Shown here piece after piece: positions 35,760 through 44,909 of a stretch of 64,000 nucleotides of DNA. The position numbers and the translations under genes are program-made. Under the pieces are notes generated by a model. The model worked only from the letters and a program-made list of their open reading frames with translations. It made no database searches and was not told the origin of the DNA. The DNA lies in NCBI RefSeq assembly GCF_004569505.1, contig NZ_SPPK01000002.1, forward strand, positions 1,021,139-1,085,138. Direction: 5' to 3'. Source of the DNA: Dysgonomonas mossii. GTDB lineage: Bacteria; Bacteroidota; Bacteroidia; Bacteroidales; Dysgonomonadaceae. Position 1 is the first letter of the stretch. The number at the start of each line of letters is the position of its first letter.

Positions 35760-36659
35760 TTAAAATTCCGGTATAATCTGTTCGGCATTCTTAATCCGAT
35801 CTTCAACATCTTCTTTTGTTCCGTTGAAAGGGCCCGATCCTTCTATTTTTATCGTGGCCATAGCTGCTGCAAACTTTCCGGCGTCTTCTATTGTTGCTCC
35901 TTTAGCTCTTTGATATAAGTAACCTGTAACGTAAGTATCGCCACACCCTGTCGCGTCCACTACATCTTTCGGCTTATAGGCCGGTATTTTATAGAAGTTG
36001 TTTCCATCATAGATTACAGAACCCAGACTGCCTAAAGTAACCAAAACTTCTTTTACTCCCCAAGCGTGAAGCTGTTTTGATGCCTGTTTAATATCTTTCA
36101 TGCCTGTAAGAACTTCCATTTCCAGATCATTCACTTTCAGAACATGAACATGTTTTAGTATCTCTTCTTTATTAGCCCAGTCTATCGGGTAGACATTTTG
36201 GTCTCTCACCTCTCTTAAATACCCTTGAGAGTCTATCGCTATCAAGCCTTTTTTAGAAAGATATTCTACCAGTTCCAATGAGAAATCATCGGCAAGTAAA
36301 GCACCTAAAAGGAATATGTTGGCTTCTATATCTTTTAGTGCGTCAACAGAAAAAGGATCAGCTTTTGCCAACACTCGTTGAGTTCGGTTATTCTGATTCT
36401 CTTCATAGATGTTTTCAAAATAGACAGAGTGCTTACTCGGTACTACATGCACATCTACGTCTTTTGAACGTAAATCGTCCACTACAGACATTTCTGACTG
36501 AGCCAGCGATGCTACCAATGTATAATTTATATCGGTAAAATGACGAATAGCGTGTGAAAAATAAAAAGCCGTACCGCCGGGCATATGCACTGTGCTTTTG
36601 GGTGTAACTACTTTATCTAAAGTAATATGCCCAATGCAACAAAGATCATGTTTTTGCAT
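35760..36659 (-). CDS. PfkB-family carbohydrate kinase
   Basis: A 299-residue ribokinase-fold sugar or nucleoside kinase. The N-terminal GGTAFYFSHAI replaces the usual GG(N)xA motif. The C-terminal signature DVVDATGCGDTYVTGYLYQR supplies the catalytic Asp and the anion hole. The layout, with a beta-lid around SKHSVYFENIYEENQN, is PfkB-like. Candidates are ribokinase, adenosine kinase or fructokinase; the sequence does not decide. The gene is monocistronic, with a -7 box at 36679-36686. Confidence 0.88.
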   Translation of the reverse strand: MQKHDLCCIGHITLDKVVTPKSTVHMPGGTAFYFSHAIRHFTDINYTLVASLAQSEMSVVDDLRSKDVDVHVVPSKHSVYFENIYEENQNNRTQRVLAKADPFSVDALKDIEANIFLLGALLADDFSLELVEYLSKKGLIAIDSQGYLREVRDQNVYPIDWANKEEILKHVHVLKVNDLEMEVLTGMKDIKQASKQLHAWGVKEVLVTLGSLGSVIYDGNNFYKIPAYKPKDVVDATGCGDTYVTGYLYQRAKGATIEDAGKFAAAMATIKIEGSGPFNGTKEDVEDRIKNAEQIIPEF

Positions 36660-36678
36660 TACTTATTTTTTTGAAATG

Positions 36679-36686
36679 CAAAAGTA
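36679..36686 (-). promoter_or_regulatory. -7 box for the PfkB kinase gene
   Basis: TACTTTTG on the minus strand matches TAnnTTTG, 20 bases upstream of the start codon. Confidence 0.5.
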
Positions 36687-36926
36687 GTAAAATTAAGTTA
36701 TACCGAAGTTCTCATTTCAATTTTATTCTCTTTTTTGATAATACTAAGAGTCAGCAAAAAATGTATTTTATCTTCAATGTTTTTTGATAAGTTCAGATTA
36801 TTTCCATCCTGTTAAACGATTTTCACTAGACTAATAAAGCCAATTATATTTTATTTATTCATACTTTTTTCTTTTCTTTGTTTTTGGCTTGGATACAATA
36901 TCTGAACCGATACGCAATAATAGGAA

Positions 36927-37355
36927 ATGAAAAAGTATTTATTTATAATATTAGGCTTAATCTCATTAGGCCTTGGACTATTGGGAATAGTAACTCCGGG
37001 ACTTCCAACCACACCATTTATCCTTCTTACCGGCGTCTTATTTGCTAAGAGCTCGCCTCGTCTTCATCAGAAATTGTTAGATCATAAGATTACAGGTCCA
37101 TATATAAGGCGGGTTAATAATGGCTTTAGTACAAAAGGGTTGATTATATCCATTAGTATCATGTGGACTATGATAATCCTTACTACATTAGTTGTGTTTA
37201 AAAGTAATCAGACAATGCAACTCGTAATGTTGGGATTAGGTTTTGTCGGTACTGTTTCTCAAATAATTGTTTTACGTAAGAGAAAAAAGAAAGAAAAGGT
37301 TCTGTTAACACTTGATAACGAAGAAAAAGATAATAATAAGCTGAAGGCCTCTTAA
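36927..37355 (+). CDS. DUF454 (YbaN-family) membrane protein
   Basis: A 142-residue inner-membrane protein. The N-terminal helix LISLGLGLLGIVTPGLPTTPF is the DUF454 hallmark. It is followed by LLTGVLFAKSSPRLHQKLLDH and two more membrane helices near 73-115, then a charged Lys-rich tail. The family includes E. coli YbaN; its function is unknown. It precedes the DUF3467 gene by 119 bases on the same strand. Confidence 0.9.
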   Translation: MKKYLFIILGLISLGLGLLGIVTPGLPTTPFILLTGVLFAKSSPRLHQKLLDHKITGPYIRRVNNGFSTKGLIISISIMWTMIILTTLVVFKSNQTMQLVMLGLGFVGTVSQIIVLRKRKKKEKVLLTLDNEEKDNNKLKAS

Positions 37356-37474
37356 TGGGCACAAAAGAGAGTATTTATATTATAAAAATGTTGATGTTAT
37401 ATTTTGTTATTTTATGATATTTATTTTCCTTTGTATATGAAGGGTTATAGACTAAAAAACAATCTAATTAAATT

Positions 37475-37786
37475 ATGGAGAACAACGATCAGAACAATCA
37501 AATTCAAATAGAACTGCCGGATGATATTGCACAAGGCATATATTCTAATCTGGCTATTATAGCCCATTCGTCATCAGAATTTGTTATCGATTTTGTACGT
37601 ATTTTGCCCGGTATGCCCAAAGCCAAAGTACAATCGAGAATAGTAATTACCCCTGAACATGCGAAACGCCTGTTGTATGCTCTGAATGAAAACATTAACC
37701 GATTTGAATCTCAAAATGGATCCATACAAGTTGATAATTCGGCAGGTTTTTTACCACCGATAAACGGTCCTATTGGAGAAGCTTAA
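37475..37786 (+). CDS. DUF3467 protein
   Basis: A 103-residue cytosolic protein with no signal. The conserved core is YSNLAIIAHSSSEFVIDFVR, then ILPGMPKAKVQSRIVITPEHAKRLL, typical of DUF3467, a small beta-rich family in Bacteroidetes often found next to rpoC. Here it is instead 38 bases before alanine dehydrogenase. The function is unknown to me. Confidence 0.9.
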   Translation: MENNDQNNQIQIELPDDIAQGIYSNLAIIAHSSSEFVIDFVRILPGMPKAKVQSRIVITPEHAKRLLYALNENINRFESQNGSIQVDNSAGFLPPINGPIGEA

Positions 37787-37824
37787 ATCAGGTATTTTAT
37801 AAATAAATACAAAAAGCAAGAGAA

Positions 37825-38931
37825 ATGAAAATTGGTATTCCTAAAGAGCTGAAAGCATTTGAAAATCGCGTTGCCGTTACGCCGGCAGGTGTGCATGAGT
37901 TGGTTGTCTGTGGACATGAGGTATATATAGAAGCCGGAGCCGGACTTGGCAGCGGAATCAATGATACTGATTACACAGCTTCCGGTGCTAAAATATTAAC
38001 TACGGCAGAAGAAATTTATGCCATTTCGGATATGATTGTGAAGGTTAAGGAACCTATCCCGCAAGAATATCATCTTATCCGCGAGAATCAAATAGTGTTT
38101 ACGTATTTCCATTTTGCATCGAGTCTTGAGCTAACAGAAGCTATGATAAAAAGCAAAGCTATCTGTATCGCATACGAGACCGTTGAATTGCCTGACCGCT
38201 CGTTACCGCTACTTATACCGATGAGTGAAGTGGCCGGACGTATGGCTATTCAAGAAGGTGCTCGTTTCCTCGAAAAGCCGCATCTGGGAAAAGGCGTCTT
38301 GCTTGGTGGTGTTCCGGGTGTGAAACCTGCGCACGTAATTGTAATAGGTGGTGGTATTGTTGGAGCCCAGTCGGCTAAAATAGCTGCCGGAATAGGTGCA
38401 AAAGTAACCATTCTGGATAAGAGCCTTCCACGTCTTCGCTATTTGAGCGATATTATGCCGGCCAATGTTACAACAAGATATTCTGATACGCATACAATAA
38501 AAGAATTGATAAAGGATGCAGACCTTATAGTGGGCGCTGTGCTTATTGCTGGCGATAAGGCTCCTCAGGTAATATCGAGGGCAATGCTCAAAGATATGCA
38601 GCCGGGAACCGTTATGGTGGATGTGGCTATCGACCAAGGTGGCTGTTTTGAGACATCAAAACCAACAACGCATTTAGATCCTGTGTTTGTTATTGATGAT
38701 GTAGTGCATTACTGTGTTGCCAATATACCGGGAGCTGTTCCGATGACTTCAACGTTAGCTTTGACTAATGCTACTTTGCCGTATGCATTAAATCTGGCTA
38801 ATATGGGCTGGGAGGCAGCATGCCGTGAGCATAAAGATCTAAGCAAAGGATTGAATATTGTAAAAGGAGACGTTGTATATAAGGCCGTTGCTCAAAACTT
38901 CGGACTAGAATACAAAGAGTTTCAATTTTAA
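37825..38931 (+). CDS. ald: Alanine dehydrogenase
   Basis: A 368-residue NAD-dependent enzyme interconverting L-alanine with pyruvate and ammonia. The signature is MKIGIPKELKAFENRVAVTP at the N-terminus; the catalytic Lys/His region includes KVKEPIPQEY and YFHFASS. The Rossmann motif is VIGGGIVGAQSAKIAAGIGA, and the VDVAIDQGGCFETSKPTTH and NIPGAVPMTSTLALTNATLP blocks follow. The catalytic residues are intact. It lets the cell deaminate alanine for energy or assimilate ammonia. It is probably co-transcribed with the DUF3467 gene. Confidence 0.97.
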   Translation: MKIGIPKELKAFENRVAVTPAGVHELVVCGHEVYIEAGAGLGSGINDTDYTASGAKILTTAEEIYAISDMIVKVKEPIPQEYHLIRENQIVFTYFHFASSLELTEAMIKSKAICIAYETVELPDRSLPLLIPMSEVAGRMAIQEGARFLEKPHLGKGVLLGGVPGVKPAHVIVIGGGIVGAQSAKIAAGIGAKVTILDKSLPRLRYLSDIMPANVTTRYSDTHTIKELIKDADLIVGAVLIAGDKAPQVISRAMLKDMQPGTVMVDVAIDQGGCFETSKPTTHLDPVFVIDDVVHYCVANIPGAVPMTSTLALTNATLPYALNLANMGWEAACREHKDLSKGLNIVKGDVVYKAVAQNFGLEYKEFQF

Positions 38932-39107
38932 AAAAATAAACAGACATAATAGAGCAGATGTCTGAATTCAATTTTTCCTAACTTTTTGGCAGCCTAACTT
39001 ATAAACAAGGTAAGGCTGATTGTGTAAGTGAAACGTTGATCAAGATATCGACAATAAACGAGTAAAAATAAAATCCTCATATATTTACTAATATAAAATT
39101 ATTATTT

Positions 39108-40667
39108 ATGGAACTACTAAATGCATCGTTAATAGACTGGTCTAGAGGTCAGTTTGCTATGACAGCAATGTATCACTGGTTGTTTGTTCCTTTGACATTG
39201 GGTCTGGGGGTCATTATGGCAATCATGGAGACAATGTATGTGCGTACAGGCAATGAACAGTGGAAAAAAACTGCGAAATTTTGGATGACTATTTTTGGTA
39301 TCAACTTTGCTATCGGAGTTGCTACAGGGATTATCATGGAATTTCAGTTTGGTACCAACTGGTCAAACTACAGCTGGTTTGTAGGAGATATCTTTGGTGC
39401 GCCATTGGCTATTGAAGCTATTGTTGCATTCTTTATGGAGGCAACATTTATTTCCATCATGTTCTTTGGATGGAAACGTGTAAGCAAGAAGGTGCACTTG
39501 GCTGCCACTTGGTTAACTATTACAGGAGCAACCCTGTCTGCTGTATGGATATTGGTGGCTAATGCTTGGATGCAATTTCCTGTTGGCATGGAGTTTAATC
39601 CGGACACAACTCGTAACGAAATGGTTGACTTCTGGGCTGTAGCCTTGTCGCCGGTAGCTATAAACAAATTTTTCCATACAGTCCTTTCCAGCTGGATCTT
39701 GGGAGCTGTATTTGTGATGGGTATAGCTGCATGGTATATGCTTAAAAAAAGGGACACAGAGTTTGCTCAACAAAGTATGAAGGTTGCTACAGTTTTCGGA
39801 TTGATAGCATCGTTACTTACTATTTATACAGGTCACGGTTCGGCTGTACAGGTTGCAGAAAAACAACCGATGAAACTGGCTGTAATGGAGGGTCTCTATG
39901 AAGGGGGCACAAACGAAGGATTGGTACTTTTTGGTATTCCGAATCCTTCTAAAAAATCATTCAATGACGGAGAAGATGCGTTCTTATTCCCTCCAATTAA
40001 ACTTCCGGGTGCACTCTCTCTAATCGCATTCTATGATACGGAGGCATACGTGCCGGGTATTAAAGATATCATAGATGGGGGGTATCCAAAACCGGATGGA
40101 ACAACCGCCTTGTCTTTTGCCGAAATGCAATCTAAAGGTAAAGCTGCGATACAGGCATTGGCAGACTATAAGAAGGCTAAAAAAGACGGAGATGATGCTT
40201 CGGCTGTACAATATAAAGAAACATTGAAAGCTAACTTTGCTTACTTCGGGTATGGCTATCTTGATAGCCCCGAGCAGTTAGTTCCTAACTTATCTAAAAC
40301 CGTATATTGGAGTTTCCATATTATGGTTTATCTGGGTGGATATTTTATCCTATTGTTCATGGTTATGACATTCTTTGTTTATCGAAGAAAAGATCTTGAG
40401 CAGAAAAAGTGGCTTTTGTGGATTTGTCTTTGGACCATCCCATTGGTATATGTTGCAAGTCAGGCGGGATGGTTAGTTGCCGAAGTGGGGCGTCAGCCTT
40501 GGGCTATACAAGATGTACTTCCTCTACAAGCTGCAGTGTCTGCGGTATCTACTCAATCTGTAGTGATAACATTCTGTTTGTTTTTGGCATTGTTTACCGC
40601 ACTGCTTATTGCAGAGATCCGTATTATGCTGAACCAAATTAAAAAAGGACCGGCAGGCTCACACTAA
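39108..40667 (+). CDS. cydA: Cytochrome bd oxidase subunit I
   Basis: The quinol-oxidising subunit of the high-affinity terminal oxidase, 519 residues, with about nine membrane helices. Likely heme ligands are His23 (TAMYHWLFVPLTLG), His190 (NKFFHTVLSS) and Met406 (FHIMVYLG), by comparison with E. coli His19/His186/Met393. The Glu pair that carries protons is in VAFFMEATF. The periplasmic Q-loop is short, and a hydrophilic insert lies near 310-385 (DGTTALSFAEMQSKGKAA). It pairs with cydB 33 bases downstream. It would allow respiration or oxygen scavenging at very low oxygen. Confidence 0.97.
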   Translation: MELLNASLIDWSRGQFAMTAMYHWLFVPLTLGLGVIMAIMETMYVRTGNEQWKKTAKFWMTIFGINFAIGVATGIIMEFQFGTNWSNYSWFVGDIFGAPLAIEAIVAFFMEATFISIMFFGWKRVSKKVHLAATWLTITGATLSAVWILVANAWMQFPVGMEFNPDTTRNEMVDFWAVALSPVAINKFFHTVLSSWILGAVFVMGIAAWYMLKKRDTEFAQQSMKVATVFGLIASLLTIYTGHGSAVQVAEKQPMKLAVMEGLYEGGTNEGLVLFGIPNPSKKSFNDGEDAFLFPPIKLPGALSLIAFYDTEAYVPGIKDIIDGGYPKPDGTTALSFAEMQSKGKAAIQALADYKKAKKDGDDASAVQYKETLKANFAYFGYGYLDSPEQLVPNLSKTVYWSFHIMVYLGGYFILLFMVMTFFVYRRKDLEQKKWLLWICLWTIPLVYVASQAGWLVAEVGRQPWAIQDVLPLQAAVSAVSTQSVVITFCLFLALFTALLIAEIRIMLNQIKKGPAGSH

Positions 40668-40700
40668 AACTTGATTTTTTAACTAAAAAAAGATATAACT

Positions 40701-41846
40701 ATGGATTATTCATTTTTACAACATTATTGGTGGTTCCTTATATGCCTGATCGGGGGGATATTTGCATTCCTCTTGTTTGTTCAGGGTGGACAGTCGATGC
40801 TTTTCTCATTAGCAAAAGACGAAAAGGAACGCATGATATTGGTAAATGCATTAGGCCGTAAATGGGAATATACCTTTACTACCCTTGTGACATTTGGAGG
40901 TGCATTGTTTGCGTCCTTTCCATTGTTCTACTCTACCAGCTTTGGTGGTGCATATTGGGTATGGATGGCTATTTTATTCTGCTTCGTATTGCAAGCTGTA
41001 TCATACGAATTTCAGTCGAAACCGGGCAATGTATTTGGGCGTAATACTTACAGATGGTTCTTGTTTTGCAACGGACTATTAGGTACTTTTCTTGTAGGTG
41101 CGGCATTAGCCACATTCTTTACAGGATCAGATTTTACGGTGAACAAAGGAAATATGACAGATGTTTTGAATCCTGTTATCAGCCGTTGGGGTACTGAATG
41201 GCACGGACTTGAGGCTCTTGCTGACGCTCGTTGCTGGTTGCTAGGATTGACAGTGTTTTTCCTTGCCCGTACATTGGCTTGTTTGTTCTTTATCAACCGT
41301 CTTCAAGATGCTACTTTAGTAAGTCGTTCCAGAAAATATTTATTACTTAATGCAATTCCTTTTGTCGTGTTCTTTCTTGCATTTGTTATATGGACATTCT
41401 TAGCAAAAGGTTATGCTGTAGATCCTGTGACGAAAGTAGTGGAGCTTGTACAATACAAATACTTATTAAACATGATAGAAATGCCAATTGTAGGAGTTGT
41501 ATTCCTTGTTGGGGTTCTGCTGGTACTGTTTGGTATTGGTAAAACATTATTAAGTAAGGAATATCATTCCGGTATTTGGTTTAGTGGCGTGGGTACAGTG
41601 CTAACAGTATGTATGTTGTTGCTTATTACAGGCTTTAACAATACTGCTTACTATCCATCTTCTACAGATCTTCAGAGTTCCCTGACTATCGAAAATTCTT
41701 CATCGAGTGAGTTTACCCTTACCGTGATGAGTGTAGTTTCTTTATTTGTTCCATTTGTATTAGGATATATTATCTATGCTTGGAACTCTTTAGAGAAGAA
41801 AAAATTCGATGTCAAAGATTTGAAAGACGACGGACACGTGTATTAA
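40701..41846 (+). CDS. cydB: Cytochrome bd oxidase subunit II
   Basis: The membrane partner of CydA, 381 residues, with eight or nine helices. The N-terminus (LQHYWWFLICLIGGIFAFLL, then VQGGQSML) and the RKWEYTFTTLVTFGGALFASFPLFY region match CydB. It shares a unit with cydA and is followed by a strong terminator. No cydX-like or cydDC genes are visible nearby. Confidence 0.97.
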   Translation: MDYSFLQHYWWFLICLIGGIFAFLLFVQGGQSMLFSLAKDEKERMILVNALGRKWEYTFTTLVTFGGALFASFPLFYSTSFGGAYWVWMAILFCFVLQAVSYEFQSKPGNVFGRNTYRWFLFCNGLLGTFLVGAALATFFTGSDFTVNKGNMTDVLNPVISRWGTEWHGLEALADARCWLLGLTVFFLARTLACLFFINRLQDATLVSRSRKYLLLNAIPFVVFFLAFVIWTFLAKGYAVDPVTKVVELVQYKYLLNMIEMPIVGVVFLVGVLLVLFGIGKTLLSKEYHSGIWFSGVGTVLTVCMLLLITGFNNTAYYPSSTDLQSSLTIENSSSSEFTLTVMSVVSLFVPFVLGYIIYAWNSLEKKKFDVKDLKDDGHVY

Positions 41847-41870
41847 TATTGTATAGATATAATATAGATA

Positions 41871-41910
41871 AAAATGGATGCCATTATAAATGGCATCCAT
41901 TTTTTTTATA
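41871..41910 (+). terminator. Terminator after cydB
   Basis: A 15-bp perfect stem (41871-41885 with 41889-41903) has a 3-base loop and ends in a run of T. Confidence 0.92.
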
Positions 41911-42148
41911 AAGCTGAAGGAGATTAGTCCTATAAAAAAAGAGAATTTGTAAGCTTTTATATATTTTATTTATCTTAAAATTGAAATTATATTTTCAATT
42001 TTCTATCAATCTATTGAATATTTTATCAAAATATTCAATTTGTCTAAAATGTGTAAATATTCAGATACTTATAACTATTCGTAAATATTAGGTTGAATGA
42101 ACATTTGATCTGATTATTTTGTTTATAATATCGAATCAAATAGTGAAC

Positions 42149-42538
42149 ATGTTTACACTCCGTCAAATAGAAGACGCTCATTCTAAAGTTAAGAGTGGTG
42201 CTGACTTTCCTCAGTATATCCGTGATCTTATTGCCATGGGGGTATCAAGGTATTCTATTTATGTGAATGATGGTCATGCCGAATACGTCGGCAATGATGG
42301 ACACACAGTTTTGTCGGAGGCTGAATATGAAAAATTACATATAATATCTGATACTGATATTATAAAATTTAAGGAGTATCTGAGAGCACATCAACAAGGT
42401 AAGACTAATTACTTTATTTTTTGTGAGAATTCGGCAGAAACAGGGATTTATAAATGGGAAATAGATACAGCAAATAAGACTTGTATTTACTATGACTCAT
42501 TTGGGAACTTTGTCCTAGAAGAAAAAATACCGATATGA
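42149..42538 (+). CDS. DUF1398 (YbcV-like) family protein
   Basis: A 129-residue cytosolic protein. The opening MFTLRQIEDAHSKVKSGADF and SRYSIYVNDGHAEYVGNDGH match DUF1398, a family that includes E. coli YbcV and is sometimes labelled phage envelope protein. No phage genes surround it, so that label should not be trusted. I chose the ATG at 42149; the in-frame TTG at 42119 would add ten residues. The function is unknown. Confidence 0.85.
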   Translation: MFTLRQIEDAHSKVKSGADFPQYIRDLIAMGVSRYSIYVNDGHAEYVGNDGHTVLSEAEYEKLHIISDTDIIKFKEYLRAHQQGKTNYFIFCENSAETGIYKWEIDTANKTCIYYDSFGNFVLEEKIPI

Positions 42539-42971
42539 GAATTATTCTGAGCTCTGTTACTCTATATTAGGTCTTAAAGAAGAACTAAAACTTATAACGA
42601 CTAAAAGAACAAAAATAATGATATAAATCTATTTATCTATTTCATTCTTAGATATTATGCGTAATTAAAAAACTGGAGAATGAAATTCAGGTATTCTATA
42701 CTATGTATTAACTGATCGCAGTAGTACCCTTACTCATCAAAATAATTTATTCAAAAAAATTAATTATTCAAAGTGAGAATTGAGAAGAATATCTATAATA
42801 GTCGGACTTTCCAACCTTTTCAATTTGACTCCGTATTCTTCTATTTACCTATTAGAATACGGAGATTTAATATCTACACCTTTCTTATAATTAACTAAAA
42901 ACATTAACTTATATACTTTTCTGGTAGTAGGATCGTTTATATTACGTAATTTGCCGAATAAAACTTATTAA
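42539..42971. other. Intergenic region before the DUF4421 gene
   Basis: About 430 AT-rich bases with no reading frame I would defend. An 11-bp hairpin is present (42829-42839 with 42854-42864), without a clear T-run. Nothing else is recognised. Confidence 0.5.
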
Positions 42972-43931
42972 ATGTTTCTTATTGTTAGAATTTTAAAGTA
43001 TTGTAAATTTATATTTCTTCTAATATTTTTATTAACTCCTTTTATAATCCGGGCTCAGGTAGATAGTACATATATTCAACCGTATGAACATGAGCTGTCT
43101 GTGAAACCTCATGTATATTATAAATATACTTCACTAACTCATGAGATAGATGATAATAATGAAATAACCTATATGCCCAATAGTCCTGTGAGTTTGGGAC
43201 TAGGCATCACGTACAAAAATTATTCTATAAGTGGGGGGTATGGGTTTGGATTTATGCGCGATAAGGATCGCGGAAAGACGGCGATATTTGACTTTCAATA
43301 TCATTACTATGGAAGAAAATTTATCGCTGATGTTTTTTTTCAACGATATAAAGGTTTTTATACTGAGCAAAATGATGAGGTATTTACTCTGTATCCCGAT
43401 ATAAGTATCATTCAATATGGAGTGTTTGGGCAATATGTATTCAATAATAAGAAATTTTCTTATAAAGCAGCATTTAACCAAAGTGAAAAGCAACTCAAAT
43501 CTTCCGGAAGCTGGCAATTGGGTGGAGGAATATACTACAATCAAGTACGCTCTGATAGTACATTACAGCTAAACCAATATAAGAGATTAAGAAACTATCA
43601 ATTGAGTGTTAGTGGAGGATATGTTTATAATTGGATAATCAGTAAAAACTTCTATTTATCGGGAGGAGTTTCAGTGGGCCTCAATATAGGAACGGAGAAT
43701 CTGAGCTCTTTCAAAAAAGTTGAAATCTCCCCATCCGTATTTCCTCGTATATCTATGGGGTACAATTCGGAGGATTGGTCTATTGGTTTGTCTGTGGTTG
43801 TGAATCAGATATATGTTGCTAATTCTAAGCTGTTGAAAATGACTTTAAATACGGGAACTATGCAGATGAGCTACACTAAACGATTTAGTGTTGCTCCTAA
43901 ATTTGTGAAGAAAATAAAATATATCAATTAA
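42972..43931 (+). CDS. DUF4421 outer-membrane protein
   Basis: A 319-residue exported protein with a hydrophobic leader (LLIFLLTPFIIRAQ). The MPNSPVSLGLGITYKNYSIS stretch followed by GGYGFGFM is the DUF4421 hallmark. The rest is amphipathic strands of an outer-membrane barrel (FDFQYHYYGRKFIADVFFQ, LSGGVSVGLNIGTENL). The function is unknown. The gene is monocistronic with a terminator behind it. Confidence 0.83.
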   Translation: MFLIVRILKYCKFIFLLIFLLTPFIIRAQVDSTYIQPYEHELSVKPHVYYKYTSLTHEIDDNNEITYMPNSPVSLGLGITYKNYSISGGYGFGFMRDKDRGKTAIFDFQYHYYGRKFIADVFFQRYKGFYTEQNDEVFTLYPDISIIQYGVFGQYVFNNKKFSYKAAFNQSEKQLKSSGSWQLGGGIYYNQVRSDSTLQLNQYKRLRNYQLSVSGGYVYNWIISKNFYLSGGVSVGLNIGTENLSSFKKVEISPSVFPRISMGYNSEDWSIGLSVVVNQIYVANSKLLKMTLNTGTMQMSYTKRFSVAPKFVKKIKYIN

Positions 43932-43951
43932 TATCTGAAACTATAATATAT

Positions 43952-43990
43952 AAAAAAAACTCCTTATTGTTAAGGAGCTTTTTTATAATA
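43952..43990. terminator. Bidirectional terminator between DUF4421 and superoxide dismutase genes
   Basis: The CTCCTTA/TAAGGAG stem (43960-43966 with 43971-43977) is flanked by an A-run on the left and a T-run on the right, so it works for both convergent genes. Confidence 0.8.
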
Positions 43991-44009
43991 TCTAAAAGTT
44001 GTTTTTTTC

Positions 44010-44684
44010 TTAATAGCGAGCTTCTACTGCATTCCAGTCGATAATCTTCCAAAGTTCAGCAAGATGGTCTGCGCGACGGTTTTGATAGTCTAGGTAATAT
44101 GCATGTTCCCATACGTCAAAGCCCAATAGTGGAGTTAATCCTTTTGTAATCGGATTTCCTGCATTAGGTTCTTTTGTTATTTGTAGCTTTCCTGCATTAT
44201 CTTTTGCAAGCCATACCCATCCTGAACCAAATACTCCTGTACCGGCTGTTACAAATTCTTTCTTGAAGTTTTCGAAAGATCCCCACTCAGCATTGATCGC
44301 TTCGGCAAGTTTACCTTTAGGTTCGCCGCCACCGTTAGGGCTGAATGAAAGGAAATATATGTTGTGGTTCAATGTCTGGCCGGCATTGTTAAAGATAGCT
44401 CCATCGCTTTCTTTTACGATTGTTTCTAGGTCTGCATTTTCAAACTTAGTACCTTGAATCAGATTGTTCAGATTTGTAATATAAGTCTGAAGGTGTTTAC
44501 CATAATGTAATTCAATTGTTTGTTGACCAATTACAGGTTCTAGAGCATTTGTTGCATACGGCAACTTTGGTAATTCAAATTTCATAGTTCTTGTTTTTTG
44601 ATTGTTATTATTTATATTTTGTGCGTTTACAGAGCTGATTATCAGTCCTGAGAGCATTATACACGTAAATAAAATCTTTTTCAT
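44010..44684 (-). CDS. sodB: Fe/Mn superoxide dismutase with N-terminal signal peptide
   Basis: Converts superoxide to oxygen and peroxide. Metal ligands are His60 (ELHYGKH), His107 (TLNHNIYF), and Asp190 and His194 (FDVWEHAYYLDY). Gln103 in NNAGQTLNH sits where iron-type enzymes place their outer-sphere Gln. The core is close to the cambialistic (Fe or Mn) enzyme of Porphyromonas gingivalis. The total is 224 residues because of a 33-residue extension with a signal peptide (MKKILFTCIMLSGLIISSVN, cleavage near NAQ). The usual family start corresponds to Met34 (MKFELPKLPYA). Export to the periplasm is the simplest reading; internal initiation at Met34 would also give a cytosolic form. Confidence 0.95.
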   Translation of the reverse strand: MKKILFTCIMLSGLIISSVNAQNINNNNQKTRTMKFELPKLPYATNALEPVIGQQTIELHYGKHLQTYITNLNNLIQGTKFENADLETIVKESDGAIFNNAGQTLNHNIYFLSFSPNGGGEPKGKLAEAINAEWGSFENFKKEFVTAGTGVFGSGWVWLAKDNAGKLQITKEPNAGNPITKGLTPLLGFDVWEHAYYLDYQNRRADHLAELWKIIDWNAVEARY

Positions 44685-44873
44685 ATATAGTGTTCTTTAT
44701 CGTTGTATATAATATGTAAACAATTGTCCTCCGTATTTGTTTATTACAGAACTCTAGATTTGCTATCGATTGTTTTTAACAGATTATTGTTAAAATCTAT
44801 AAGCATTGAGTAATAATAGGTTTAATATAAAATTACTGGTATAAAATAGAAATATGTTTTCAGAATTAATCTG

Positions 44874-44881
44874 TACTTTTG
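44874..44881 (+). promoter_or_regulatory. -7 box upstream of the LuxR-type regulator
   Basis: TACTTTTG matches TAnnTTTG, 28 bases before the start codon at 44910. Confidence 0.55.
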
Positions 44882-44909
44882 CTTACGGAAAAAATGAAAA
44901 CCTAAAGTT

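Noticed and set aside
38209..38637. A 142-residue open frame antisense to alanine dehydrogenase
   Set aside because: It sits inside the conserved ald sequence and has no family signature or promoter.
42149..42538. DUF1398 as evidence of a prophage (the family is sometimes labelled phage envelope protein)
   Set aside because: No integrase, capsid, tail or lysis genes surround it, and the flanks are ordinary chromosomal genes.
42829..42864. An 11-bp hairpin as a terminator
   Set aside because: There is no clear T-run after either arm and no gene ends close to it, so it is only mentioned as part of the intergenic region.
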